From Oscillospiraceae bacterium (GTDB lineage: Bacteria > Bacillota > Clostridia > Oscillospirales > Oscillospiraceae), in NCBI GenBank assembly GCA_020025675.1, contig JAHHRS010000001.1:11193-75192 (forward strand): a stretch of 64,000 nucleotides of DNA. The letters are read 5' to 3'. The notes beneath the pieces were generated by a model. It was not told where the DNA came from and did no database searches. It saw only the letters and a program-made list of their open reading frames with translations. The number at the start of each line of letters is the position of its first letter. The stretch's first letter is position 1. Below are positions 25,861 through 34,221 of the stretch, piece after piece. The position numbers and the translations under genes are program-made.

Positions 25861-26265
25861 ATGAATATAGCACTAATGGCACATGACAGAAAAAAGGAGC
25901 TTATGGTCCAGTTTTGTATTGCATACTGCGGAATACTGGCTGAGCATAATCTCTGTGCCACCCATGTGACGGGAAAGCTGGTGTCCGAGGCCACAGGCTT
26001 GCCCATAACATTATATCTGCATGCAGATCAGGGAGGTGCACAGCAAATCGGAGCACGCATTTCCTTTAACGAAATAGACTTGGTACTTTTCTTCTGCGAT
26101 CCTATGAACCCTAAGGGCTTTGAGGATATTAACAAAATAGAACGTCTTTGCGACCAGCATCAAATCCCCTTTGCAACAAATGCCGCAACTGCGGAGGTTC
26201 TTGTTCAGGGACTGAGACGGGGCGATCTGGATTGGCGTAATATTGTTAACCCCCAGAAGAGGTAA
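25861..26265 (+). CDS. MgsA-like (methylglyoxal synthase fold) protein with replaced catalytic residues
   Basis: This 134-residue protein aligns end to end with methylglyoxal synthase, which converts dihydroxyacetone phosphate to methylglyoxal: 'IALMAHDRKKELM' at the N-terminus, 'QQIGARI' in the middle, and 'IPFATNAATAEVLVQGL' and 'DLDWRNIVNP' at the end. Three active-site elements differ. The usual GGDQQ is GGAQQ (Ala60 in place of the catalytic Asp71 of E. coli). The His of PHxPD (His98) is Phe87. The phosphate-binding ATGTTG is ATHVTG, and the SG before GGD is HA. His8, Asp9 and Lys12 remain. The frame is intact and the ribosome site good, so this is a maintained gene, probably with a different ligand. 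It follows mrdA by 88 nt. Confidence 0.85.
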   Translation: MNIALMAHDRKKELMVQFCIAYCGILAEHNLCATHVTGKLVSEATGLPITLYLHADQGGAQQIGARISFNEIDLVLFFCDPMNPKGFEDINKIERLCDQHQIPFATNAATAEVLVQGLRRGDLDWRNIVNPQKR

Positions 26266-26286
26266 GCCTGAGCTTTGAAAAATCAA

Positions 26287-26308
26287 GGCGCGGCTGTATA
26301 GTCGCGCC
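26287..26308 (+). terminator. Possible weak terminator after the mgsA-like gene
   Basis: A 9-bp stem GGCGCGGCT / AGTCGCGCC (one G-T pair) with a GTAT loop is followed by the weakly T-containing GTATTATAAT. It could be a pause or processing site. Confidence 0.4.
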
Positions 26309-26352
26309 GTATTATAATGCCCTGATTTAAGTATGGGCGGAAAGGATAAAAA

Positions 26353-27708
26353 ATGGGAAAGGTTGCACCCCGCACCCTGTCAGGGTTTATGGAGCTCTTG
26401 CCTAAAGAGCAGATGAAAATGGAAAAAATGATGGAGGCTCTTCGTAAAAGCTATTCCACCTACGGCTTTACCCCATTGGATACTCCTGTTATAGAGGCAT
26501 CGGAAGTCCTCCTTGCAAAAGGCGGCGGAGAGACTGAAAAGCAGATATACCGTTTCCAAAAAGGCGATAGTGACATTGCACTCCGCTTTGATCTGACGGT
26601 TCCCCTTGCAAAATATGTGGCCGCAAACTATGCAAAACTAAGTTTCCCATTCCGCCGTTACCAGATAGGAAAGGTTTACAGAGGCGAACGTGCCCAGAGA
26701 GGCCGCTTCCGTGAATTCTATCAGGCGGATATTGATATTATAGGCGACGGAAAACTTGATATAATAAACGAGGCAGAAATCCCTGCTATTATATATAATA
26801 CATTTAAGACTTTAGGAATTTCAAAATTCAAGATAAAAGTTAATAACCGCAAACTTTTAAACGGTTTTTACGCCATGAACGGCATGAGCGAAAAATCAGG
26901 CGATATTATGCGCACAGTGGATAAGCTGGATAAAATAGGAGCAGACAAAGTAAAAAACCTGCTTATAGACGAGGTGAAGATGCTGCCCTGCAAGGCCGAT
27001 AATGTTCTGGACTTTATGGCTATAAAAGGTACAAATGCGGAGGTTATCCAGCGTTTAAGCCTTTATAAAGGCATGGACGAGACTTTCGATCAGGGTCTCA
27101 GCGAGCTTATTGAGGTCACAAAATACCTGTCCGCTTTCGGCGTACCTGAGGAGAATTTCGCTATTGACCTGACCATTGCACGAGGTCTTGACTATTATAC
27201 CGGAACGGTCTATGAAACGGAAATGACTGAGCATCCGGAGATAGGCTCTGTATGCTCCGGCGGAAGGTATGACAATCTGGCTGAGTTCTACACCGATAAA
27301 AAGCTTCCCGGTGTTGGCATTTCCATCGGCCTTACAAGACTTTTTTACGTTTTGCAGGAGCAGGGACTTCTGTCTGACGATATGATAACTTCACCCTGCG
27401 ATGTATTGGTTCTGCCTATGACTGAAGATATGGGTTATGCCATTTCTGCCGCTACCGGACTTCGCGGGGCAGGAATACGCACCCAGATATACGGCGAACA
27501 GAAAAAGTTCAAGGGTAAAATGAACTATGCCGATAAGATTGGCGTTCCTTACGTTGTCTTTGTTGGTGAAGACGAGATAAAAGAAAATATGCTTTCCGTT
27601 AAAGATATGGAAAGCGGCCAGCAGATAAAGCTCACGGCAGAAGATGCAGTGAAGCTTATAAAGGAAAACATAGAGAGAAAAAACAGCGGCGCTGTAATTA
27701 AAGAATAA
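26353..27708 (+). CDS. hisS: Histidyl-tRNA synthetase
   Basis: This 451-residue class II synthetase charges tRNA-His. Motif 2 is 'YRGERAQRGRFREFYQADIDIIG' (about residues 113-135), the His-specific loop is 'LDYYTGTVYE', and motif 3 lies in 'GVGISIGLTRL'. A C-terminal anticodon-binding domain ('CDVLVLPMTEDMGYAISAATGLR') completes the protein. The length fits the longer clostridial HisRS forms. GGAAAGG precedes the ATG. aspS follows 36 nt downstream, the hisS-aspS order typical of Firmicutes. I see no T-box in the 87 bp before hisS. Confidence 0.96.
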   Translation: MGKVAPRTLSGFMELLPKEQMKMEKMMEALRKSYSTYGFTPLDTPVIEASEVLLAKGGGETEKQIYRFQKGDSDIALRFDLTVPLAKYVAANYAKLSFPFRRYQIGKVYRGERAQRGRFREFYQADIDIIGDGKLDIINEAEIPAIIYNTFKTLGISKFKIKVNNRKLLNGFYAMNGMSEKSGDIMRTVDKLDKIGADKVKNLLIDEVKMLPCKADNVLDFMAIKGTNAEVIQRLSLYKGMDETFDQGLSELIEVTKYLSAFGVPEENFAIDLTIARGLDYYTGTVYETEMTEHPEIGSVCSGGRYDNLAEFYTDKKLPGVGISIGLTRLFYVLQEQGLLSDDMITSPCDVLVLPMTEDMGYAISAATGLRGAGIRTQIYGEQKKFKGKMNYADKIGVPYVVFVGEDEIKENMLSVKDMESGQQIKLTAEDAVKLIKENIERKNSGAVIKE

Positions 27709-27744
27709 GCGCTTATAATAAGAGATAAGGCAGGAGTAGAAATC

Positions 27745-29523
27745 ATGTTAAAGTCCCGTACACATACCTGTGACGAGCTCCGCATTGAAAATGTGGGAGA
27801 AAAAGTTAAAATAGTCGGATGGATGGAGAACGTCCGTGAAGTCGGCGGCAATCTGGCCTTTGTGGTTGTCCGTGACTTTTACGGAACAACTCAGGTGGTC
27901 TGCGAGAGCGAGGATATGCTCTCAATAGTAAAAAATCTCAATAAAGAATCCACCATTTCTGTTGAAGGTGTTGTTCGTGAGAGAGCCAGTAAAAACCCCA
28001 AGCAGAATACCGGCGATATTGAAGTTGTGCCCCAGAAGATTGAGGTTCTGGGCCGCTGCCGCTATAATGAGCTGCCGTTTGAAATTAACCGCAGCCGTGA
28101 GGCTGATGAGTCTCAGAGACTTAAATACCGTTATTTGGATTTGAGAAATCCTGCTGTTAAGAAGAATATAGTCCTGCGCTGCAATGTTGTATCCGCTCTC
28201 CGTCAGGCTATGACTGAGCAGGGATTTCTGGAGATTACCACTCCTATTCTTACCGCTTCTTCCCCTGAAGGCGCAAGAGACTATCTTGTTCCATCCAGAA
28301 AGCACCCCGGCAAGTTCTATGCTCTGCCTCAGGCTCCCCAGCAGTTTAAGCAGCTGCTTATGGCTTCGGGATTTGACAAATATTTCCAGATAGCACCATG
28401 CTTTCGTGATGAGGACGCAAGAGGCGACCGTTCACCCGGTGAATTTTATCAGTTGGATATGGAAATGGCTTTCGCAGGACAGGAAGATGTTTTTGCTGTT
28501 CTTGAGGAAGTACTGCCACCGATTTTTGCAAAATACGGCACTTATAATATAGCTTCCACCGCTCCGTTCAAGCGCATACCTTACCTTGAGGCTATGGAGA
28601 AGTACGGCAGTGATAAGCCCGACCTCCGTATTGACCTGCTGGTTGACGATATAACCCAGCTTGTACAGGGTACAGAGTTCGGCCCATTTGCCGAGGGCAA
28701 CACCGTTAAGGCCATTGCCGTCAGCGATTGCGACATGACAAGAAAGAATATAGACAAGCTCTGTGCAGACGTTGAGGTTCAGGCAGGCTGCAAGCCTTAC
28801 TGGTTTAAAGTAGGCGATGACGGCGAATTTGCAGGCGGAGTCGCTAAATTCATAAACGACCGCAAAGAGGCCATTACCGAGAAGCTGGGTCTGAAACCAG
28901 GTTATCTGGTGGGCGTATGTGCCGGTAAAAAAGAAACTGCTCAGAAAACTGCCGGTGTAATGCGCAAAATGCTGGGCGCAGCTGTTCCCGGACATATGGA
29001 CAGAGAACGCTATGAGTTTTGCTGGATAGTTGATTTTCCCATGTACGAGATAGGCGAGGAGAGCGGCGAACTTGAATTCTGCCACAACCCCTTCTCCATG
29101 CCTTCCGGCGGTCTGGATATACTGCTCAAGGCTGAGCGCGGAGAGGTAGATCCACTTACCATTACCGCCGACCAGTATGACCTTGTATGCAACGGTATTG
29201 AGCTTTCTTCCGGAGCTGTGCGTAACCATGACCCGGAAATAATGATAAAGGCCTTTGAAATGGTGAGACTTGGTGAAGAGGACGTAAAGAAGAAGTTCCC
29301 TGCCATGTACAATGCCTTCTGCTACGGCGCACCCCCTCATGCCGGTATTGCCCCCGGTGTTGACCGTATGGTTATGCTCCTTGCCGGTGAGGACAGCATA
29401 AGAGAGGTTATTCCTTTCCCCATGAATAAAAACGCTCAGGACGTGATGATGGGCGCACCTTCCTTTGTGGAGCCGAAACAGCTTGAAGAGCTGAACATCG
29501 CCTGCACCAAAGAGGAAGAGTAA
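27745..29523 (+). CDS. aspS: Aspartyl-tRNA synthetase
   Basis: This 592-residue bacterial-type AspRS has the N-terminal OB-fold anticodon-binding domain ('VKIVGWMENVREVGGNLAFVV' region), class II motif 1 around 'FLEITTPILTASSPEGARDYLVPSR', motif 2 'FRDEDARGDRSPGEFYQLDMEM', the bacterial GAD insertion (about 290-420) and motif 3 'GIAPGVDRMVMLLAGEDSIREVI'. The 'ALPQAPQQFKQLLM' flipping-loop segment is present. Whether it is strictly Asp-specific or also charges tRNA-Asn cannot be decided by eye; gatCAB is not in the window. A terminator hairpin follows. Confidence 0.96.
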   Translation: MLKSRTHTCDELRIENVGEKVKIVGWMENVREVGGNLAFVVVRDFYGTTQVVCESEDMLSIVKNLNKESTISVEGVVRERASKNPKQNTGDIEVVPQKIEVLGRCRYNELPFEINRSREADESQRLKYRYLDLRNPAVKKNIVLRCNVVSALRQAMTEQGFLEITTPILTASSPEGARDYLVPSRKHPGKFYALPQAPQQFKQLLMASGFDKYFQIAPCFRDEDARGDRSPGEFYQLDMEMAFAGQEDVFAVLEEVLPPIFAKYGTYNIASTAPFKRIPYLEAMEKYGSDKPDLRIDLLVDDITQLVQGTEFGPFAEGNTVKAIAVSDCDMTRKNIDKLCADVEVQAGCKPYWFKVGDDGEFAGGVAKFINDRKEAITEKLGLKPGYLVGVCAGKKETAQKTAGVMRKMLGAAVPGHMDRERYEFCWIVDFPMYEIGEESGELEFCHNPFSMPSGGLDILLKAERGEVDPLTITADQYDLVCNGIELSSGAVRNHDPEIMIKAFEMVRLGEEDVKKKFPAMYNAFCYGAPPHAGIAPGVDRMVMLLAGEDSIREVIPFPMNKNAQDVMMGAPSFVEPKQLEELNIACTKEEE

Positions 29524-29530
29524 TATAAAA

Positions 29531-29562
29531 TTAAGCCCCAGAGCTTCCTCTGGGGCTTTAAA
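29531..29562 (+). terminator. aspS terminator
   Basis: An 11-bp stem AAGCCCCAGAG / CTCTGGGGCTT with a CTTC tetraloop is followed by TAAAGGTTT. The short T content makes read-through into the next gene possible. Confidence 0.75.
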
Positions 29563-29581
29563 GGTTTAATAGGAGGACACG

Positions 29582-31093
29582 ATGTTTTCCAAAGTAAGAA
29601 GCTTCGGCGTCAGCGGCGTCGGCGGTTACAACGTTACGGTAGAGGTTTATATTACAAACGGTCTCCCATCCTTTGAAGTGGTTGGGCTGCCGGACGTTGC
29701 AGTTAAAGAATCCAGAGAGCGTGTCAGAGCCGCCATAAAAAATAACGGCTACCGTTTTCCGGTAAGCCGTATGACAATAAATCTTGCCCCCGCTGATAAG
29801 AAAAAGGCAGGTACTATGTACGACCTTCCTATGCTTATCGGTATTCTTTCAGCCGTCGGTGATATTGAAAATCCCGGGGAGGACTGCGCCTTTATCGGTG
29901 AACTCTCCCTGACAGGAGAGCTTCGCCCTGTGCAGGGTGCCTTGCCCATGGCTATTGAGGCTATGAGAAGCGGAGTAAAAAAACTGTTTGTTCCCTATGA
30001 CAACGGCCCTGAGGCTGCCTTTGCAAGAGAAATTTCGGTATATCCCGTTAAGGATGTGGCTCAGCTTATAAAGCACCTTAAAGGGGAGCGGATGATAGAA
30101 GAGGCAGCTGCGCCGGAAACAGAAAGTAAAGAGGAAAATCTTCCGGATTTTGCAGATGTTAAAGGACAGGAAAATGTAAAGCGGGCTTTTGAGATAGCAG
30201 CGGCAGGGGGACACAATATCCTGCTGATAGGCCCTCCGGGAGCCGGTAAGTCAATGATGGCAAAACGGCTTCCAACAATTTTGCCTGACATGAGCAGGGA
30301 GGAGATAATAGAGTGTACGGAAATACATTCTGTATCCGGTCTTACAAGCAGAGAAAGACCCATAGTATCACAGAGACCTTTCCGCTCACCTCACCATACC
30401 GTCTCGGCGGCAGGATTATCAGGCGGGGGAACAGTACCAAAACCCGGAGAAATCAGCCTTGCCCATAACGGAGTACTGTTTTTAGATGAAATGCCGGAAT
30501 TCAGAAGCGATGTTTTGGAGGTGCTCCGCCAGCCTTTGGAGGACGGCGAGGTAACCGTGTCAAGAGTTTCAGGCACATTTACATTTCCAAGCCGTTTTAT
30601 GCTGGTATGTGCCATGAACCCGTGTAAGTGCGGATGGTACGGTCACCCTTCGGGAAGATGCAAATGTTCGGAAAAGGATGTACGCCGTTATCACAGCAGA
30701 ATTTCAGGGCCGCTTCTTGACAGAATTGATATAATAGTTGAGGTTCCGGCGCTGGAATACGAGGAATTGAGGCGAAGAGAACAGGCGGAAAGTTCAGCCA
30801 TGATAAAAAAGCGGGTAAATGCTGCAAGAGACATACAGAGAAAACGTTACGGCGAGAACTCCACCATGTGCAACGCCCATGCCGGAAGCAGAGAGCTGAG
30901 AGAATTCTGCACATTAGGTGAAGAGTCTGAAAGTCTTATGAAGGGTGCTTTTGACTCAATGGGACTTTCTGCCAGAAGCTATGACAGAATTTTAAGAGTA
31001 GCCAGAACTATTGCAGATTTGGCAGGTGAGGAAAACATAGGCCCTGAGCACATTGCCGAGGCTATACAGTACAGAAGCTACGAGTTTATTTAA
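29582..31093 (+). CDS. YifB/ComM-family Mg-chelatase-like AAA+ ATPase
   Basis: This 503-residue protein has the three-part YifB/ComM layout: N-terminal ChlI-like domain (1-120, 'YITNGLPSFEVVGLPD' near the start), AAA+ domain with Walker A 'GPPGAGKSMMAKRL' near residue 218 and Walker B 'GVLFLDEMPEF' near 300, the Cys-rich insert 'CAMNPCKCGWYGHPSGRCKC', and the C-terminal Mg-chelatase helical domain ending 'AEAIQYRS'. ComM is a branch-migration helicase in natural transformation; in organisms without known competence its role is less clear. AGGAGG lies 6 nt before the ATG. thiI begins 14 nt downstream. Confidence 0.93.
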   Translation: MFSKVRSFGVSGVGGYNVTVEVYITNGLPSFEVVGLPDVAVKESRERVRAAIKNNGYRFPVSRMTINLAPADKKKAGTMYDLPMLIGILSAVGDIENPGEDCAFIGELSLTGELRPVQGALPMAIEAMRSGVKKLFVPYDNGPEAAFAREISVYPVKDVAQLIKHLKGERMIEEAAAPETESKEENLPDFADVKGQENVKRAFEIAAAGGHNILLIGPPGAGKSMMAKRLPTILPDMSREEIIECTEIHSVSGLTSRERPIVSQRPFRSPHHTVSAAGLSGGGTVPKPGEISLAHNGVLFLDEMPEFRSDVLEVLRQPLEDGEVTVSRVSGTFTFPSRFMLVCAMNPCKCGWYGHPSGRCKCSEKDVRRYHSRISGPLLDRIDIIVEVPALEYEELRRREQAESSAMIKKRVNAARDIQRKRYGENSTMCNAHAGSRELREFCTLGEESESLMKGAFDSMGLSARSYDRILRVARTIADLAGEENIGPEHIAEAIQYRSYEFI

Positions 31094-31107
31094 AAAGAGG
31101 AAAATTT

Positions 31108-32283
31108 ATGAACGATATAATTCTTGTTAAATTAGGTGAGATAATACTCAAAGGTCTTAACCGCCGTTCATTTGAGCAGAGACTCATGGACAATATGCGT
31201 AAGGCTATCCAGAAGCACGGCAACTTCAAAGTGTATTGCCTCCAGTCCACCGTTTATGTTGAGGCAGCTGACGATAAGGCCGATATGGACGGAGCTTTCG
31301 AAGCTCTGCAAAAGGTGTTCGGCATTATAAAACTTACCCGTGCCGCAGGCTGCGCCAAGGATAAGGACGAGATAGCAAAGCTTGCGGTGGAATATCTCAA
31401 AGAGGATATGGAAAATGCACGCAGCTTTAAGGTGGAATCCAAGCGCAGCGACAAGAGTTTCCCCATGACAAGCATTGAGCTGAGCCAGTATGTGGGCGGA
31501 ATTTTGCAGGATGCCTACCCTGATACCGTTGTTGATGTGCATGAGCCTGAACTTGTGGTAAATATTGAGGTACGTGATCTGGCGGCATATGTGCATGCTG
31601 CTCCCGTTAAGGGTGCAGGCGGTATGCCTTTAGGCTCAAACGGTGTTGCCGTAACACTTCTTTCCGGCGGTATAGACAGCCCTGTTTCTACCTATATGAT
31701 AGCAAAGCGCGGAGTCAGACTTATTCCTGTCCACTTCTTCTCCTTCCCCTACACATCTGAGCTTGCCAAGGAGAAGGTTATAGAGCTGGGAAATCAGCTT
31801 ACGGACTACTGCGGAAAAATGACCCTTGAAATCGTACCTTTTACCCATATTCAGGAAGAAATTCGGGATAAATGCCCTGAAGAATACTTCACCCTTATTA
31901 TGCGCCGCTTTATGATGAGAATAGCTCAGCGCATAGCAAGGAGCAACGGCGCAAAGGCGATAGTAACAGGGGAAAACTTAGGTCAGGTTGCAAGCCAGAC
32001 AATGGAGGCTATGGCTTCCACTCAGGCAGTAATGGATATGCCGTGTATACAGCCTCTTATTGGATTTGATAAGGAAGAGATAGTCACTATCGCAAGAAAA
32101 ATAGGCACATTTGAGACCTCAATTCTGCCGTATGAGGACTGCTGCACAGTCTTTACTCCCCGACATCCCCGTACAAGACCTAAAGTTTCCGAGGTTGAGC
32201 AGGCAGAGAGCACACTTGACATCGAGATGCTTGTTAATGAGGCACTTGAGGGAATAGAAAGGGTAGAGCTTAAAAATGAATAA
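31108..32283 (+). CDS. thiI: tRNA 4-thiouridine synthetase ThiI
   Basis: This 391-residue ThiI uses ATP to activate U8 of tRNA for sulfur transfer and may also supply sulfur for thiamine. An N-terminal ferredoxin-like and THUMP region (to about residue 165) precedes the PP-loop 'LLSGGIDSPVSTYM' near 185. The adenylation domain follows with 'GENLGQVASQTMEAM' and the Cys-containing 'YEDCCTVFTPRHP' near the end. The C-terminal rhodanese domain of E. coli ThiI is absent, as in most Gram-positives, so sulfur probably comes directly from a cysteine desulfurase such as NifZ-type; none is in the window. It overlaps cinA by 8 nt. Confidence 0.95.
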   Translation: MNDIILVKLGEIILKGLNRRSFEQRLMDNMRKAIQKHGNFKVYCLQSTVYVEAADDKADMDGAFEALQKVFGIIKLTRAAGCAKDKDEIAKLAVEYLKEDMENARSFKVESKRSDKSFPMTSIELSQYVGGILQDAYPDTVVDVHEPELVVNIEVRDLAAYVHAAPVKGAGGMPLGSNGVAVTLLSGGIDSPVSTYMIAKRGVRLIPVHFFSFPYTSELAKEKVIELGNQLTDYCGKMTLEIVPFTHIQEEIRDKCPEEYFTLIMRRFMMRIAQRIARSNGAKAIVTGENLGQVASQTMEAMASTQAVMDMPCIQPLIGFDKEEIVTIARKIGTFETSILPYEDCCTVFTPRHPRTRPKVSEVEQAESTLDIEMLVNEALEGIERVELKNE

Positions 32284-33529
32284 GGTCTATAATACTGAAA
32301 TAATATGTGTAGGCACTGAGCTGCTTTTAGGTCATGTAACCAATACCAACTCAAGAGACATTTCCGAGATGCTCTCAAAGATAGGTATAAATGTAAAATA
32401 TCATACCGTTGTTGGAGATAACCCGGAAAAACTCAAAGACTGCGTTGAAATTGCAAAAAAGAGAGCAGATATTATAATTACCACCGGCGGCTTAGGTCCA
32501 ACCTGTGATGACCTTACAAAGCAGGTGCTTACTTCCGCATTCGGTCTTAAACTTGTTGAAAACAAGGCGGAGATGGAAACTATATATGAGTATATAAAGG
32601 GCGGAAAAAAGGTAACACCAAACAACTACATTCAGGCTATGCTGCCTGAGGGCTGTACCGTTTTCCACAATGAGTGGGGAACCGCTCCCGGCTGCGCCTT
32701 TGAAGCCGAGGGCAAAATCGTCCTCATGTTTCCGGGCCCTCCCAAAGAGTGCGTACCCATGTTTAAAAAACTGGGACTGCCATACCTTAAAAAACTTTCA
32801 GAGGAGCAGATAGTGTCCCACTCTCTCCGCCTGTTCGGAATAGGTGAAAGCGCTGTTGACTATATGTTCAGAGATGAGATGAACAAAATGGTAAACCCCA
32901 CCATGGCACCCTATGCCAAAGAGTGCGACTGCCTGCTTCAGATAACTGCCAAGGCAAAGAGCGAGGAAGAGGCAGAAAAAATGATAGCGCCTGTTATGGA
33001 GGAGGCTAAAGCCAGACTTGGTGACTGGGTTTACGGAGTGGATATAGAGTGCATCGAAGAGCGGGTAATTGAGCTTCTGAAAGAGAAAAATCTGAGCTTT
33101 GCCGCCGCCGAGAGCTGCACCGGCGGAGATGTAGCCGGTCGCTTTACTGACATTCCCGGTGCAAGCGCTGTATTTAAGGGCGGCGTTGTCAGCTATACAA
33201 ATGAGGTAAAAGCCGGGGTTTTGGGCATAGACCCAACGCTCATTGAGGAAAAAGGCGCTGTCAGCTATGAAGTTGCAAAGGAAATGGCTGAGAGAGTCAG
33301 AGTTTTGTGCGGCGCTGACATCGGTGTTTCGGTTACAGGTCTTGCAGGTCCTGACGGAGACGGAGTGCATGAAGTAGGCACCGTGTTTGTGGGAATGGCC
33401 GCTGATAAAACCTATGTTAAGGAGCTGCATTTAGGCACCTACCGCACGAGAAGTTTTATCCGCCGTATGGCAGGAAACCATGTTTTTGATATGATGCGCC
33501 GTTACCTGACGGGACTCAATGTAATATAA
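32276..33529 (+). CDS. cinA: CinA-family protein (NMN amidase / ADP-ribose pyrophosphatase)
   Basis: This 417-residue protein has both CinA domains. The N-terminal MoCF/COG1058 domain ('EIICVGTELLLGHVTNTNS', 'TTGGLGPTCDDLTK') has pyrophosphatase activity in homologues. The C-terminal PncC domain (from about residue 260, 'AAAESCTGGDVAGRFTDIPGAS', then 'GVSVTGLAGPDG') deamidates nicotinamide mononucleotide. Together they recycle pyridine nucleotides. The ATG lies inside the last codons of thiI, and AGAG upstream is weak, so expression is probably coupled. It ends the plus-strand run that began at 29582 and is followed by a hairpin element. Confidence 0.94.
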   Translation: MNKVYNTEIICVGTELLLGHVTNTNSRDISEMLSKIGINVKYHTVVGDNPEKLKDCVEIAKKRADIIITTGGLGPTCDDLTKQVLTSAFGLKLVENKAEMETIYEYIKGGKKVTPNNYIQAMLPEGCTVFHNEWGTAPGCAFEAEGKIVLMFPGPPKECVPMFKKLGLPYLKKLSEEQIVSHSLRLFGIGESAVDYMFRDEMNKMVNPTMAPYAKECDCLLQITAKAKSEEEAEKMIAPVMEEAKARLGDWVYGVDIECIEERVIELLKEKNLSFAAAESCTGGDVAGRFTDIPGASAVFKGGVVSYTNEVKAGVLGIDPTLIEEKGAVSYEVAKEMAERVRVLCGADIGVSVTGLAGPDGDGVHEVGTVFVGMAADKTYVKELHLGTYRTRSFIRRMAGNHVFDMMRRYLTGLNVI

Positions 33530-33606
33530 ACACTGTAAAGCCGGAAAAAGCAATTATTATGTAATTGCAGAATTTAAACAGGATAATCCGGCAATTACTG
33601 TTAATG

Positions 33607-33660
33607 TTTCCGAAATGGCTTGCTGTCTGTAAAATACAGGCGGCAAGCCGTTTATTTTTT
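33607..33660 (+). terminator. Terminator-like palindromic element after cinA
   Basis: A composite hairpin has outer stem GGCTTGC/GCAAGCC (33617-33623 with 33643-33649), inner stem CTGT/ACAG and an AAAAT loop, followed by GTTTATTTTTT. It should terminate cinA transcription. The whole 48-bp unit, including the flanking TTCCGAAA, recurs after ftsH at 55990. Confidence 0.8.
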
Positions 33661-33767
33661 AGAGATAAAAAATATTTGCTCATTATAACAAAAAAACACA
33701 ATTAAAATGCTAATTTGATACAAGCTTTCCTTGTAAAACATACTTAAAACAGAACATTTGATGAATA

Positions 33768-33796
33768 TTGACAAAGTCTTACACGGGGGGTATATT
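33768..33796 (+). promoter_or_regulatory. Consensus promoter of the GntR-ABC operon
   Basis: TTGACA (33768-33773), exactly 17 bp, then TATATT (33791-33796). It is close to the sigma-A consensus and lies 44 bp before the gntR start codon. Confidence 0.8.
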
Positions 33797-33798
33797 GA

Positions 33799-33816
33799 CT
33801 ATATATAAACATATAG
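33799..33816 (+). promoter_or_regulatory. Candidate GntR operator (inverted repeat)
   Basis: The inverted repeat CTATAT-6 bp-ATATAG lies immediately downstream of the -10 hexamer, over the predicted transcription start. That is where an autorepressing YtrA-type regulator would bind. The assignment is by position and symmetry only. Confidence 0.45.
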
Positions 33817-33840
33817 CACGTTTAAGACGGAGGCGAGGAT

Positions 33841-34221
33841 TTGATAAATATAAATTACCGGGATTCCCGGTCGATATACGAACAAGTCAGGGATAATTTC
33901 CGGCAGCTTATTATTTCAGGCGTTTTACCGCCGGCAAGTAAAATACCGTCGGTAAAGGAGCTTGCTGCAAACCTTGCGATAAACCCCAACACCATACAGC
34001 GGGCTTATACGGAACTTGAAAATGAAGGCTACATATTTTCTGTACCGGGAAGGGGCAGCTTCGTATGTGAAGATGTGGAGATTATTGAAGCAAAAAGAAC
34101 AGAGCTGCTTAAAAAATTTATGGCGACTGCTGCAGAGCTTCAGACTTTTGGTTACAGCGTCGATAAGCTGGTGGAGATGTTGAAGGGGGAAAAAGAAAAT
34201 GATAGAGCTGAGAGAGCTTAG
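33841..34221 (+). CDS. GntR family transcriptional regulator (YtrA type)
   Basis: This 126-residue protein consists of an N-terminal GntR winged helix-turn-helix ('SRSIYEQVRDNFRQLIISG', 'SVKELAANLAINPNTIQRAYTELENEGYI') and a short C-terminal dimerisation helix, the YtrA subfamily pattern. These regulators normally repress an ABC exporter encoded in the same operon, as here. The start is TTG at 33841 after ACGGAGGCGAG. The 3' end overlaps the ABC ATPase gene by 23 nt in another frame. A consensus promoter with an overlapping dyad just upstream suggests autorepression. YtrA systems often respond to cell-wall-acting agents, but the inducer here is unknown. Confidence 0.92.
   Translation: MININYRDSRSIYEQVRDNFRQLIISGVLPPASKIPSVKELAANLAINPNTIQRAYTELENEGYIFSVPGRGSFVCEDVEIIEAKRTELLKKFMATAAELQTFGYSVDKLVEMLKGEKENDRAERA

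Noticed and set aside
26266..26352. Possible T-box leader before hisS
   Set aside because: The gap is too short and contains no AGGGTGGNACCGCG-like sequence, in contrast to the clear T-box before thrS.
28432..29340. Open frame of 302 codons antisense to aspS
   Set aside because: Opposite the catalytic core of aspS and without any motif or start signal.
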